Assembly (NCBI GenBank): GCA_036924285.1
Contig: JAYKYS010000002.1
Location: 36,750,501-36,814,500, forward strand
Source: Asterella californica
Lineage: Eukaryota > Streptophyta > Marchantiopsida > Marchantiales > Aytoniaceae
Direction: 5' to 3'
Length of the DNA stretch: 64,000 nt
The position numbers and the translations under genes were made by a program. The notes under the pieces were generated by a model that was given only the letters and a program-made list of their open reading frames with translations, was not told the DNA's origin and searched no databases. Below are positions 51,401 to 63,070 of the stretch, in pieces; within the stretch, counting starts at the first letter, position 1; the number at the start of each line of letters is the position of its first letter.

Positions 51401-53198
51401 TGCTCATGAACAGGAGATGTTCGCAGTTATCCATTGTTTGAAGCGTTGGGAGCATTATTTGTTACCAAACAAAGTTACTGTTGTAACGGACTGCGAGGGT
51501 AATACATACTTTCAGAGTAAACCTCGTTTGTCACGTAAACAACAGAGGTGGCAAGTGGAGCTTGCACGTTTTGATATCGAATGGCGGTATCAAAAGGGGA
51601 AGGAAAATATTCCAGCGGATGTGTTAAGCAGACGTGTCCAGGCGTTAACAACCCAAGACACAAGTGAAGAGCTTTTGGATCGAATCAGACAAGCATTGCC
51701 AGATGATCCTCAGGCTCAACGTTGGACCAGCCAACAAGGGAGAGATCCATTGGTACGTCATCTCTCATTTCGCAATGGCCTTTGGTTTTACAAGCAAACC
51801 AAGGTCTACATTCCAGCTGGATCTCTAAGGACACTCGTCATGCAAGAATGTCATGATTGTGAACTGGCTGGACACGGAGGACAAAATAGAACATTGCAAC
51901 GAGTTAAAGAGCAGTTCTATTGGCCGTCCATGTTGGAGGATGTAATCAAGTACGTGCAGACTTGCTTGACATGTCAGCAACAACGAACTGAGCGGAGGAG
52001 ACCTGCAGGGTTGCTGAGGCCATTGCCAATACCTGATGGGCCTTGGGAGAGCATAAGTATGGACTTATGCACAGGTTTACCCGAATCAGGAGGTTTTGAT
52101 GCTCTGTTAGTTGTTATAGATCGTTTCAGTAAGCAAGCTCACCTCATCCCTTGTAGGGAAGCAGTGACGTCAAGAGGTGCCGCTGAACTGTTTATACGAT
52201 ATGTTTTTAAGTATCATGGGATGCCTAAAGACATTGTTTCAGATCTGGATAGGAGGTTTGTAGCTGATTTTTGGAAGGGTTTGTTTCGAAGGCTCGGAAC
52301 TACCCTCAAGTTCAGTTCCTCTTATCATCCTGAAACTGATGGTCAGACGGAAAGGACGATCCAGATAGTAGAACAAGGGTTGAGAAACTATATCATGCGA
52401 GATCAGAGTGATTGGAGCGAGCACTTGGACTTGGTGGAGTTTACATATAACAACACCAAGCACTCGAGTACAGGATTTAAACCATTTGAAGTGGTTTATC
52501 GAGGCTCTCATGCACCTTGGACTCCTATAGCTCTGGCTACCAAGGAGCATGAAAATACAGGAAGGTCGAATCAGGATCCTCCAGATCTAGAGACTTTCAT
52601 ACGTGTTCAGGGTACTGTGTTTCAAGAAGCCAAGAAACACATGGAGAAGGCACAACAACGGTATGCTAAGTATGCAAACCGTGGTAGACAAGATTTACAA
52701 TTCGAAGAAGGACAGAGAGTCTGGTTGAGAACCAAGAACTTCAGAATCCCAGCAGGGGTGGATTTAGCCAAGAAGCTTCTTCCGAAGTGGGCAGGACCAT
52801 TCCTGATTGAGAAGAAGTTAGGTCCTGTGACTTATAAGTTACGTTTTCCAACTAGCATGAAACATTATCACCCCATCATTCATGTTTCTAACTTGAAAAT
52901 GTTTCGTGAAGAACTAGAATTGTTGCCTGGAAGATATCAGAAATGGCATCCAGTGTTAGAAGCATTACCAAGAGCTGATGATCTTGAGTTGATTGAGATA
53001 GTAGATCATCGAGCATCACCGAATCCAGATGGAGCTGGAGAACCCGTTACTCAATACCTATGTCGTTGGACAGGTAGAGTTCCGGGATTGGTAAGTGAAG
53101 CTTGGGAGTATCTAGATGATCTAGCATTGTACAAGTTCCAAGAACCACTGCGAAGATACTTTGTGAGACGACAGTCCGCAGTGGTCTCTTCCAGCTAA
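48417..53198 (+). CDS. chromovirus gag-pol polyprotein, 1593 residues
   Basis: A single uninterrupted frame. An N-terminal coiled-coil-like stretch (about 8-45) precedes the gag capsid region (about 105-285). A Gly/Arg-rich linker and one CCHC zinc knuckle, CFRCGRDGHIARECP, follow at about 377. The protease site LLIDTGAD is at about 450. The reverse transcriptase has the YLDDIIIFS active site at about 811, and RNase H starts near HTDASQWAIGG (about 962). The integrase has an HHCC zinc domain (about 1143-1190) and a DDE core with D in SMDLCTG, D in VSDLDRRF and E in DGQTERT (about 1215-1310). The C-terminus (about 1520-1590) is a chromodomain-like segment, which in this group guides integration to modified chromatin. 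No frameshift separates gag from pol. The ATG lies only 36 bases after the primer-binding site. Confidence 0.95.
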   Translation: MEAVPTGMDEMQAFLKKLEGRLEQVEAENKVLKADLAQAKATQEKEAEVPVLQTEQVKDLALLGEGAVDATQADKNEDGSQKAQENVAEGSSAKEGHKRKVKWAEPATPSAFNGEKSFSRFELWITEMENYLENFDERSWFTYAVSRLEGEAKEWYGGQQRMRSLNGTTPMSTWPELKDELRRHLVPVDEATQFRLELIHLRQTGSIRQYLQRFSELVTRLHMVDRTDLLFHLKKGLQGFYAGVFDSWVMFHKSEDMQDLFAFLEAAENTRERNYTVQPSKFQRGTSGDEPSRGFWRNPQGQIASSQSRGGRGRGGGRFGAAGRRFPRGSQQQGVSRGPTQTRPTGSYASNAGSNQASTSGARSSGASSAAPSRTIICFRCGRDGHIARECPQRSTASNVRVLTAEETNSVEEPVETTTEAEVCAGEHLVEHGDFLPWIEVKIGNHRCCLLIDTGADVNVLDEKLVRTLGVTRTKIMSPLLVRFVQGSTTVTEKLMSVPVTVGGVTRKHEFLVMSLGDTMEGILSWSWLQETKAKLDVQEGNVIVMDQWGLGQPHPLIIKERPKEPNHAARRFQRAKVAFQICTARQFGKQIKLVDEAWVAVISKPKVETDEEERVAALPIHPDMQALIERYSHLMPDQLPTGLPPRRALDHAIDLVPGATPTVVPSRRMSFDELTELKTQLKELVAQGILRPSISPYAAPVLFVAKKDGGIRMCADYRALNKVTVKNKYPLPLMDETTDWLATGRYFTKLDLRSGYHQIRIKEGDEEKTAVRTRYGLFEYTVLPFGLSNAPGTFCRLMNEIFRDLLDESVIVYLDDIIIFSSTWDQHLVDVEMVFKRLEEHQLYLKKSKCSFGQESVVFLGCLIDAQGIHPNRAKIRAIVEWKRPESVHELRSFLGLATYFRRFVYQYAHKVAPLFGLLRKASKVVWNPAAERAFQGLKQALTEMPVLALPKMGEPFEVHTDASQWAIGGVLMQGKHPVAYESHKFSETEAKWPAHEQEMFAVIHCLKRWEHYLLPNKVTVVTDCEGNTYFQSKPRLSRKQQRWQVELARFDIEWRYQKGKENIPADVLSRRVQALTTQDTSEELLDRIRQALPDDPQAQRWTSQQGRDPLVRHLSFRNGLWFYKQTKVYIPAGSLRTLVMQECHDCELAGHGGQNRTLQRVKEQFYWPSMLEDVIKYVQTCLTCQQQRTERRRPAGLLRPLPIPDGPWESISMDLCTGLPESGGFDALLVVIDRFSKQAHLIPCREAVTSRGAAELFIRYVFKYHGMPKDIVSDLDRRFVADFWKGLFRRLGTTLKFSSSYHPETDGQTERTIQIVEQGLRNYIMRDQSDWSEHLDLVEFTYNNTKHSSTGFKPFEVVYRGSHAPWTPIALATKEHENTGRSNQDPPDLETFIRVQGTVFQEAKKHMEKAQQRYAKYANRGRQDLQFEEGQRVWLRTKNFRIPAGVDLAKKLLPKWAGPFLIEKKLGPVTYKLRFPTSMKHYHPIIHVSNLKMFREELELLPGRYQKWHPVLEALPRADDLELIEIVDHRASPNPDGAGEPVTQYLCRWTGRVPGLVSEAWEYLDDLALYKFQEPLRRYFVRRQSAVVSSS

Positions 53199-53599
53199 GC
53201 GGTGGATTGAATCGAGTCAGAAGAGTCATGCAAAGGGCCCTTCAAGGACACTGGAACCGAGTAGATCTGGCCAATCTGCTCGTCTAAAGGTGGAGTTGTG
53301 GTCTGCTGACTTCTTATGACTGTCGGATGTCAATCAGGTTTAGGCTGATGCTACTATGGGGTACCATAGTAAGGAGGTGGATAAAAGGAGACTGACGAGT
53401 TCACCACCTGGAAGCTAGGGTTCTGTCTCACCCGAAAGCTTCAACCAATGCTCGGTGATGGAGCATAGCTCTGAGAAAGAGCTTAATCTTACCCTGGATG
53501 GGGTAATGTTCCTCTGGATTTGAGGAAGTGTTGTTCCTAATGTGGTATTGCAGATACCGCAGTTCAATGGAAGAACTGCTTTTTGTTAGTTGGGGCGAT
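53199..53599 (+). other. chromovirus 3' non-coding region with polypurine tract
   Basis: About 400 bp between stop codon and 3' LTR. The last bases, GTTGGGGCGAT, are a purine-rich polypurine-tract-like sequence just before the LTR; another purine run, AAGGAGGTGGATAAAAGGAG, lies at about 53370. Confidence 0.7.
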
Positions 53600-54536
53600 T
53601 GTAACGTCGTTTACTATTACTATGGGCAGTGATTACACAAAAACACGTGGCGGCTACAAGGAAACGGCGAGGGCTCAAGGATAAGGTTTAAATGGGTTCG
53701 CGAACTCTAGAACTGGGGGCTTTTCATCATTTTCACTGTACGCACACCAGAGAGCAGGCCAGAGAGCAAGAAACTGAGACTACATTGAGAGCTTATTGCA
53801 GAGAGGTGCAAGGTGGAAATTTCACAGGGACTAAGCTGAGTGCAGGCTGTGAGTAAATAGTTGTAGACTAAGGGGATCAGCTGGATTCTAGCCTTGGTCT
53901 AACTTTCAATTTGAGATCTAGTCTATTGAGGGGAAGATTACAGCGTTTAGAGTGCAGATTCTTGAAGAGATAGCGTTCTGGAGTGAAATTATCAGGAGAT
54001 TTGCAGAGCAGTGAAGAATTGCTATCCCAAGAGCTCTTCGAGACCTTGTTAGCAAGAAAACGCCATGTAATGTATATGAGCCCGTGATTTGCTTTGTTAT
54101 ATGATAAGCAAGCTTGGATTGAGTGCCAAAGCTGGATTGAAGCGTCTTGTGTGGAGTTGACTCTATTCTGGTGTACTTTCCTACTTCCTAGCATCTACTA
54201 GGTCTCCTAGTCTTGGCGGTTGCTCCTTTTGTGTCCTGGCGTTCCGACTTGATCACCAGTAGCGGAAGCGCTGCCCAAATTTTATGCAACCCAGGTCTAG
54301 AATAGTTCCACCTGTATTTAGTAACCTAAGATTGACCAGAGACCTGCAAAAGACTAGTTGGTTATCCTAAACCCGTCCGACGGTTATCCAATCCTTGGTG
54401 TTTATTAGCGGGAAGTTTAACGAACTGGATCTGGAGACATAAATATAGTATACAGGTCTCTAGGGAGGTTCATGTTCGGCAGTTCATTGGTTAGAGATTA
54501 AAGAATCTGTTCCGAGATCTGTGGTCGAACGTTACA
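53600..54536 (+). repeat. chromovirus 3' LTR, 937 bp
   Basis: Same length as the 5' LTR, with three transitions. It is followed by TGTTG, whose first four bases repeat those before the 5' LTR. Confidence 0.97.
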
Positions 54537-55875
54537 TGTTGTTGTCGAGTGGACCGTAGGTACTGTAATCTGTTCTGTTCTTAGATTTTCTGTTGCCTCC
54601 CAAGGTACCAAACTACCAGTTACTCTCACCAAAGCGCCGTGTGGTGGTCAAATCTTACATAGAACTCTATCAGGAACCCTAATCTTACAGTAGAGACTAT
54701 GCATTCACATGTGATTGACTATGTTCACACATATTTCTTATATTCTCTTCCCTGGATTCCCCAAGAACTTTGGAGTCACTTGGTCCTCCTGGGTAGAGGA
54801 GACATGTGGGGCCGACCAACAGAGATGGGCCACCCAGTTCAACGAGAACTCCACATGTGGAAGAGCTGCAAGCAGTTAGCAGAGGAAAACATTCTTCACG
54901 CCGGAGTAGAATGTGGAGAGATATCAAACCTAGTGGGCCAAATCAGACCTTGCTGTTAACTACGAACCTACTTGGTTTTCACGGGGGGGCACGCTTGTAA
55001 TGTGCAACAGGAACAACCACCTCTTGCCGCCGGAGCCGTCTCATTCGGATGATTCGGATTCCAAATGTGTCTCACAAGTAACAGATGGCTGAGCACGCAA
55101 TGTCCCTACAGTCGATGGAGTAGAGAATATTTATCATTTCCTTGGAGAGCATCGTGAACATCATTTGCGCAAATCATGTCCTATTCACCGAGCAGAACTT
55201 CTCTATAGAAATAGGAATCGCGCAAATTGAAGTCACTTTCTGATATGAATATTAGATTCCATACGAATTGAGTAAATCTACGAGAGATAGTATCCACCGC
55301 TATTAAAAGATTTGATTTAGAGAAAAGAAGAAAAAAACCACAAGAAGCTTCTCCTTACGTTGTCCTTTTCCTATTCCTTTGGACTGTTCAGTAGTAGGTA
55401 TGAACAAATGATGTTTGGAAGGTGGAGAACATCCACCGCACAGTGTATGAACTATGAGTCAGTATGACTACTGCAGAAGGGGGGAAGGAAGAAATCGCAC
55501 TCGAGTGAAGTTACAAGCATGTCATGAAAAGGGGGAAATCAGAGAACTGGTGGTGACGAAATGATTCTTTCGAACTTCTACTGTCATGAGGAAATCTTTC
55601 TCTTTGCTGCGAACTTGCGAAACCCAAACACTGTTTGAATATCCTACGGCCCACCTCGCATTCAGGACCAATCGCATTCAGGACCAATGATTTCCGATAT
55701 GGCTGCTAAACTCTGAAGTCTGATTGGAGAATGGAGACGGACAAGAGAAGCGAACAGGAGAGCGGCAAGCACAGGTGTCGTCGAGATAGCACTCTCACCA
55801 TTCGGACGAGAATCCAGATTGTTGTCCATGACCTTTCGTGGAGATGGCACAGGCACAGTGTACCATACTTTACTC

Positions 55876-55912
55876 TTTTATTTTATTTTTATTTTATTTT
55901 TATTTTATTTTT
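55876..55912. repeat. T-rich microsatellite, 11-bp period
   Basis: About three units of TTTTATTTTTA. Next to it a GC-rich block (55,913-55,990) reads on the minus strand towards this A-rich tract, the arrangement of a LINE or SINE 3' end, but nothing further supports that. Confidence 0.7.
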
Positions 55913-58900
55913 AAGGGGAAACCGGACGGCACCGGGAAACTTTAATAAACCAAGGGGGGATCGGGGCACTCACCCCGTCCCCCTCGTGACTCAGCACAAC
56001 TGACTACCATACTGACTATAGTATTGATAGTGTCCGCTTTTCATTTCGAGCCTTCGAGAAAATAGTATATAACTGTAGCAGAATATTTTCGGAATGAAAC
56101 GAGCTTCTTGATTTTCAGTGCACTTCTTCTTATTTGTGCTCTTTCAGTCCGTGTGTTTGTTACTATGCATTTTCATAGTTAACCATCGATTTTACAGAGT
56201 TAAGATAAGACAAAGTCGGAGGTGAGAATTGCAGAGTTCAGACAAGACAGAGGTGATAATTTTTTGTCAGTCTTCCACAAAGAAAAGCAGTTCTAATATA
56301 GCATGTGAATAAGCATCCCCAACGTCCTTGTACAGTGAAAATCGTTTTCTCTTAGCGGAAAACATGTAAATATTATAAAAATATAATGTAATATACTATA
56401 ATAAAAAATCAAAATCACTTGTAAATATTAAATGTTAACCTCTCCGAGAGCATCTAACTGATCCAAACAGAATCTATAAGTCGAGAGTGAGCTGAGGCGT
56501 TCCTTGGCGTATAAGTCTGGACTTAAAATTGTCAATAGGCGTCATTTAACAGGGGTATTTAATATATATCCTAACCCTTCCCGCAGGGTGGGTTCGGAGT
56601 GTACATGAGTGAATGAACACCGTAGATGTAGATGAATTATAACATGATTCCTTGGCTTGCCAATGTTATTGCAAGTATAGCACTTTGTTTCACCTTCCAT
56701 CTAAGAATGAAGGAGCAAATATGCAAGGACTTTAAATTTTAAAAGTTTTTCCGCATAAAGGTTTGATAGTAAATTAAGTTAAATTTATAAGAAAAATAAA
56801 AAATGAGTTCATGTTGGACTCAAAACGTTTTTGCTATGCGTTAGCGGAATAATACCTCGGCGGAAAACAAAGGGAGGGATATTTTGTCCTGAAACGTATC
56901 TGACCTATTATCGACGGTTAAGAAGATGAGAGAAAGAGAGAGTGGCGATGAAACCTGGAAAGGAAGGAGGAGTTTGTTGTAATGTTTTATGTATATTAGA
57001 GACACTCAAACCTTGTTATTAAAAGATTCCTGTAACTTCAGTAAAACATTTTACAGATTTCTGTTGTAAATTTTACATACCATCTCCAGAGGTGGTATCT
57101 TGAATTTACAGCAAATTGATATTTGCAGTCTATGTCCATAAAACTTATCTTCTTTAAACTGTTGAAAAATTTCCAATCCGATGTTTACAAATATACTGCC
57201 ACTCCTGACACAGTCTGACATTTTAGACCTACTTCTTTTCATGTGGTTCCTGTAATTTTTGTTACGGGATATGTTTGAGTGACCCTATTGTCCTATTAGA
57301 TAACAGGCAGAGGGGGAAAAGAGAGAAGAAAGAGTTTAGATCTGAACAACTCTTTAAAGTATAGCCTCGCAAGTACCTTGAACATAGCATTTCGATTTTT
57401 GTTGAGATTGTAATTGTATTTTTGCTTTATTTTTGCTTTCTTGAGGATATTCTCTCCGACGTAAAATACACGTGAGCAAAAAAGAAATAAAAGGAAAAAT
57501 AATCTATGAAAAACCTCTATCTCCTTATATTTCTACTATAAACAGTTTTTTGTAAAGTAAGAATATCACAAAGACATAATCTTCTTCCCAATCAATTGTA
57601 GTTTCAGACAGTTAATTAATGCTTGTTAGGGCCTCTTCCCACTTAATATTTTATTTCGTTTTGGTACCTCCGAAGCTGACATATGGTAATAACAGTAGAC
57701 TAATCCACTTCAACTGTTTACATCTAATTCATTTAAAACTAACTGTTGATTACTCTCCAATCTTTGGACTAAATGCACCTCCTGGAGTACCCTGTAAATG
57801 TCTCAGTACCGCCGCATGTCATATCCTCATTACTCAAGCCACGCCAATGTGGCAAAAATAACGCCTGAAGCTAAGAAGATCATTGTCCTCTGATAATGCA
57901 GTTGAAAGAGAAAATGTAAAACTCGTAGACTTTAAAAGAAATTTTTAGTTCGGCTGTTAACATAAGCAAGGCTCGGAAGTGACCACTTAATGAAATAGAG
58001 TACCAAATGGGTAGAAGCCCTTAGTAGCCCATCCACCTGTAACTGAGGCGATGTGAGGTAGAGTACTCTTGTCGAGAAGGCTCAGTTTGTACCAAGGCAA
58101 TGGAATCTTGCTGTCACTTAAGTATGTAACTCATTCGCATGGTTTTTTGTGGATGATTCATCCATTGCAAGCTTGTGAACCCAGCATGACAAGGTTAATT
58201 TTGTCCGAGGTAAAGATAATAAAGATATTTTAAATTAATTAATAATGATAACTTGACACGATTTTAATTTCTTTACTCTTCTGCGCTGATCTTCTTCATT
58301 CCCTTGTAACTTAAGTACACAACATATGGATTGTTTATATACGCACTAGATGATTATTCAACACCACAACGTTTGATGGGACGGCAACATGAGCAATAGA
58401 CAAAAGTCACCAAACCAACTCTTATCTACGTAGAGTCTGAACTCTAGACAATCAAGTTTTGCCTAAGATGTAGAACTAGCTACTGGATCAATGACAAGAA
58501 GAAAATAGGTTGAACGTATCAGATAATGTAGGTCCCTCGCCTCTCATCCTTGATTTGTATTTGAGACGTTAGGAAACTACATTCACTGAACTGAATCCTG
58601 TTGACTTGCGGTATCAATAGTGGCTGACCTTTACTTGTCAGCAGTCTCGAAGAATATACTAGATAAGTTGATCAAGCTTGTCTTGATCATGATGAAGTCA
58701 GAATGGCTTTGACATCATTGTGCAAATAGGCTAAGGGCATCTCCCCATCGCACCTGTTATTTCATTACCGAGGCTTCCCCAGCCAACCTAGGTCCATGTC
58801 CACGAAGCAATAGGTTTTTCCTAAAGTCAATAAAATTATAAAGATGTACCGATTGCAAATATTTTTACTGTTTAAATTTTATTCATAACGTCAAAGTCTT

Positions 58901-59622
58901 CGCTTGGGAACTGATGTGGCAATAAATCAATAAATCAACAAAGATTTCTAAAATGTATCGAGAAAAACTCATGCATAATATAATTTGAATTAAAAAAGAT
59001 ACACAATTCAAAAGATTAAATAATTCGGTTCAGAATTTTGGAAACAGCCGACTGCTACTTCGCGTGACCACTTCAAGCAAACCCCCGACCTGAACTGCCT
59101 AGGTTGAGGGTCCGTGGTTTGAACCCGACCGCGGAGGTTCTTCAAGCCTCAGCTAGTGCTCGGGGGTAACCGGAGTTCTTTCTACTATCAACAGGTAAAA
59201 TGTTGTGATTTCCGGGTAGAAAAATGCTTTTTACGTGCCCGTTATTTCGGATATCAACAGACGACCCAGATGAAACCGAACACGAATGGATGAAGAGTGG
59301 TGATCAAATTACTGGAAACTGGTGGCCAAAAATCTCCGTTAGAGATGGTTCTTGAAGTGAAGAAAACAATCGAGAAAGTAACCGACAAAAACATGTGGGA
59401 AAACACACCGTGGATGTACAAGTGACATGTATTGTATTTATTCACACCGTGCGATGTTCCAACGTCTGGAAGCTCCAACTCCTCACTTTATAGTAAGTTT
59501 ATTCGTATGGTTGGAAGGAGTTACCGCAGGATGAGAATCTTCATTCTTGGATGGGAATCAGATTCCCATCATGGGATACTGATTCATACTACCATTAGTT
59601 TTGTTGTATTTTATTTATCATT

Positions 59623-59777
59623 TATTCACCTTTATCACTTATCTCATCGAATATTTAAATTATTTAGTTGGATTGGTGTTTTTGTTTTTGATAATCCATT
59701 ATTCACCTTTATCACTTATCTCATCAATATTTAAATTTTTTAGTTGGATTGGTGTTTTTGGTTTTGATATTTATTTT
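59623..59777 (+). repeat. two tandem ~78-bp units
   Basis: Units start at 59623 and 59701, both with ATTCACCTTTATCACTTATC and both ending in GGATTGGTGTTTTTG plus a TTTTGATA tail, with small differences. Confidence 0.85.
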
Positions 59778-61783
59778 AGACACACTAAAAAGATGACATT
59801 TATAGGTCCGAAGGAGACTGCAGTCAACACCACGCCGTATATAACACCTAATATGTATTCACTGGTATCGGTGCGCGATGATTACAGCAAGATAGTCTCT
59901 TCAGCCTAGCAAGCGATATTTATCACATGCATAATAAATTATATATATTTTTAACAATTATCAATGGGTATGGTTCCCGAACTAGTACAAGTGAGATGTA
60001 CTGTATTTCCTTTATGAAGTAGACTATGCATCCAACTAAAATAATCTAAATTTGTGTCAAGGTTTTATCTTATTCTGAACTGAATCATCATCATCATCTT
60101 ATACACCGTACTCGAGAATGGCTTTTCTGCAAAATTGGTATGGTTCTCTTATGGTGTGTCAAATTTAAGATTCTCGAAGGATAGTCTTCTACATAGCCAT
60201 AGATCGTGTACGATTGGTTTTGTGAATTTCTATAATATTTATCTTTTAAATATTATAGTAAATGCCTTTTCGTTATTGCAGATTTAGATAGATAATCAGT
60301 AAGAAACACCCGCGACGTTGCCTATTTCCGGAGAAAACGTCCACGGGGGCTTGGCCTAAGTCGTAACATTCTCCAGCAGGCGGGTTGTCCTTGCTCATCA
60401 TGAGAAGGTTGAGACCCCGGCAGAAAGATTCGACCCCAGGTTACAGGTGCCTGGATGGGGTTTACCGGGCATCGGAGGTCCGATCTGATGGCATCTCTTG
60501 TGTACACTTCATGGTTATTTTCATAAAAACTCAAGACGTACCATCGTCCTGAGTAATGTAATAAAATCCACTCTCCAGCAGGCTACGAATATTTACATGC
60601 TTTATTGAACGGTTTGAACCGTTCTAGAACAAGGACACTGCAACTGCTCCCAGAAACGTGACGTCAAAAACTGCTTACCGGAAAATTTCTCTGGGTAGCA
60701 AAGGATTCGGACTCCATGTCGGCGGCCGAAGAATCAAAGCATGATCTCCGCACCGCCGGAACTCTGACTAAGTTCATGAGGCGGACCCTGATTTGATTTC
60801 ATGATGCCTGCGTCACAAGGAAGTAGGAGCACTAAAAGAAGTGCGGTTCTCGTTCACATACAGTAGTTTACGCGTCACAACTGACACGCTCAAGACTTGG
60901 CGCAAAGCAAGTGAACTGCAGTCATTAAAGACTCCAAGAGTCTTGCGACTTCTTTCGGCGTTGCGGGCGTAAAGGAGCTTGAAATTTTCCAACTAGACTT
61001 TTGTCGCCGCTGCGCATAACATACCGTCGAATTATCGGTGATTAACAAAAATGTTAAAAAGAGGACAAACTATGGAAAGTCTTTTGTCATTTATCATTTG
61101 GACACTATCCATCTTTTAGCGTTGCGTATTTCTTGAGTGAAAACCAATTTGCACTTGTCAAATTCAAATTCAACAGAGGAGCATGAGCGGCCACTATTGT
61201 GTGCAAAAGTAATATTTTTTACTTTCTTTGCTACCGAAGCTAGACTAAAATTATCGCAATTATTACATATCCATTAAACTTAGGCTTATACACTTTTAAT
61301 TTTATGCTATATTACATACTTTAAATAAATTACAAACCATCTTACTTATCATATTAAACATAATAAATAAGAGTTATATTGATAATTATTATGTGAAAAA
61401 TAAAATAAATAAACCCTCAAGTTCATGGAAAGAAAATGTACAGTTTCGCTTTCATCATTCAGAATCATAGAAAAATGATCTGTATGAACACAACAAAATT
61501 CATATTCTCAACTCCGGAGCTATAGCTCTTAATATTTGATGAGTAACATATCATTATTTTACATTCAATAACATCGAGCGAAAACGTATTTGAAAAAGTG
61601 AGCACACCACTTGCTCAACTTGATTCGCGAGTGTTTCATGCAGTCGACAAACGTAATTACCAGAGCTCAACGAATCTTGCTATGTATGACAACCGTACTG
61701 TGAATCATAAACCCAACAGTCGCGACAAGCTCCCAATAAGTATCACACTTCAACTATCATACTCATATCCCATTTCGTCCTCG

Positions 61784-61836
61784 TACTTCATATCCAATTG
61801 GACCAGGGGTCCTCTGGTCCAATTGGATATGAAGTA
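61784..61836. repeat. perfect 23-bp inverted repeat, 7-nt loop
   Basis: Arms 61784-61806 and 61814-61836 are exact reverse complements around GGGTCCT. The arm core is ATCCAATTGGACCAG. It falls inside a short plus-strand frame that I do not consider a gene. Confidence 0.95.
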
Positions 61837-63070
61837 TGAAGATAGAAGACGTTGCTGGATGAACCTCAAATCAACTCTTTCGGAGCATGTTTGCTGCTAT
61901 ACGGACGAGACGTTTGTGAAGAAGTGAGTGGTTAGATAAACAATTACTGAGGACTGAAGTGACAAGGGTTTGAAAAGCTCTAAATATGCACACTTCAACT
62001 TCTTCTTGCAGTATAAGGAGCTCTGTAGACTAGACTTGTCTCCAATTTTGTGGGTGTGATTGCGGTCTTGAGTTCTTGAAACCATGCGAGTTACAAGAAG
62101 AGTTAACGGTCAGGTTTTGAGAGACGACTAGGAAGTGAGATTCAAGAAGTAGAAATTTTATGTTTGATCTGTGCACCAATTTACTAAGGAGGTTGATTTG
62201 AGACAAAACTTGATAGAGGAGTAGATCTCAAGTCCGTGAGCATCACTAAGAACTTTAGTTTAGCTCCACTATATGTGCAAGATCTGTTGGGTCCTCTAAT
62301 ATATTCAGAAAGTGAAAATCAGATCTATCAAGTAGTAATAAGATCAGATGGTGAACTTTAACATAAGAATAGGAAACGTATGAGAGGTTAGACTTCAAAA
62401 CTTCTCCTAGATGTAAAGGAGGCTTTATTAAACACACATACAAAATTTCAGCCTGAGATCAAATATGAGCACTGAGATATGGACAGAAACGTTTTGATTA
62501 AGAAAATTACGATAATTTTTGACACCCATATGGCTACTTCGATCTAGAACAGACACTTGGCTCTATAACTTTCATTCATTGTTAAATGATTTATAGTCTA
62601 CAGCATGCTGAACAACCCTGTGAAATTTGACTTGCTGGTTGTACATGGTTCTCCAGATCTCGAGCTTGGAAGTTGCTGCTCTAGATTGAGATCTTTTCAG
62701 ACCCCCTCTGCTTCACCGATCGTCTTGAATTATTCACTCACTCAAATGAAACTAAAATTTTTAACAGTCATAGTCCTGTTGACAGTGAATGCAAAAAAGT
62801 AGGTTTGAAGGAATTATCTCTATTCTGTTGCAATTGACACCAAAAGCTCCAAATCAACAATTGTTATGCAACTTCGGCCCAATCCAAACTTCAAATTGAC
62901 ATAACTCCTTTTTATCCTCCAAATTAATCAAAATTTGCACTGACAATTACTAGAATGACGAGCTCTCTCACCCTATGCTCTCAGATCTTCGAATGCTCTT
63001 ACCAAAAGCTCAAACTGCCCCTAAGACGTCAACAGACTTGCGATGTATTTTGGAGCATCATATACTAGAT
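61837..63070. other. no gene seen
   Basis: Only short frames without motifs. It is probably already leader or decayed sequence of the Ty3 copy to the right. Confidence 0.3.

Larger units (their letters stand above)
47430..54536 (+). mobile_element. intact Ty3/gypsy chromovirus, 7.1 kb
   Basis: A complete LTR retrotransposon: 5' LTR 47430-48366, primer-binding site, one long gag-pol frame 48417-53198, a ~400-bp 3' non-coding region, and 3' LTR 53600-54536. The 4-bp TGTT lies directly outside both ends (47426-47429 and 54537-54540), a likely target-site duplication. Pol order is protease, RT, RNase H, integrase, followed by a chromodomain, which places it in the chromovirus branch. The two LTRs have equal length and differ at three positions, so insertion was recent. 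Everything needed for autonomous copying appears present; whether it is expressed cannot be told. Confidence 0.97.
54537..61783. other. 7 kb without a recognisable gene
   Basis: No frame longer than about 110 codons and none with a recognised motif. Local structures: a 15-bp tandem CATTCAGGACCAATC at about 55,660; a T-rich 11-bp microsatellite at about 55,876; a relative of the 46.6-kb repeat at 56,314; a GCATCTCCCC motif at 58,739; a GC-rich patch at 59,060-59,200; a 17-bp odd-centred palindrome TGGGAATCAGATTCCCA at about 59,558; a tandem repeat at 59,623; and a GC-rich patch at 60,310-60,490. Confidence 0.4.

Noticed and set aside
59075..59145. Candidate tRNA around GGTTTGAACCC
   Set aside because: I could not build an acceptor stem, anticodon arm and correctly spaced box A around it.
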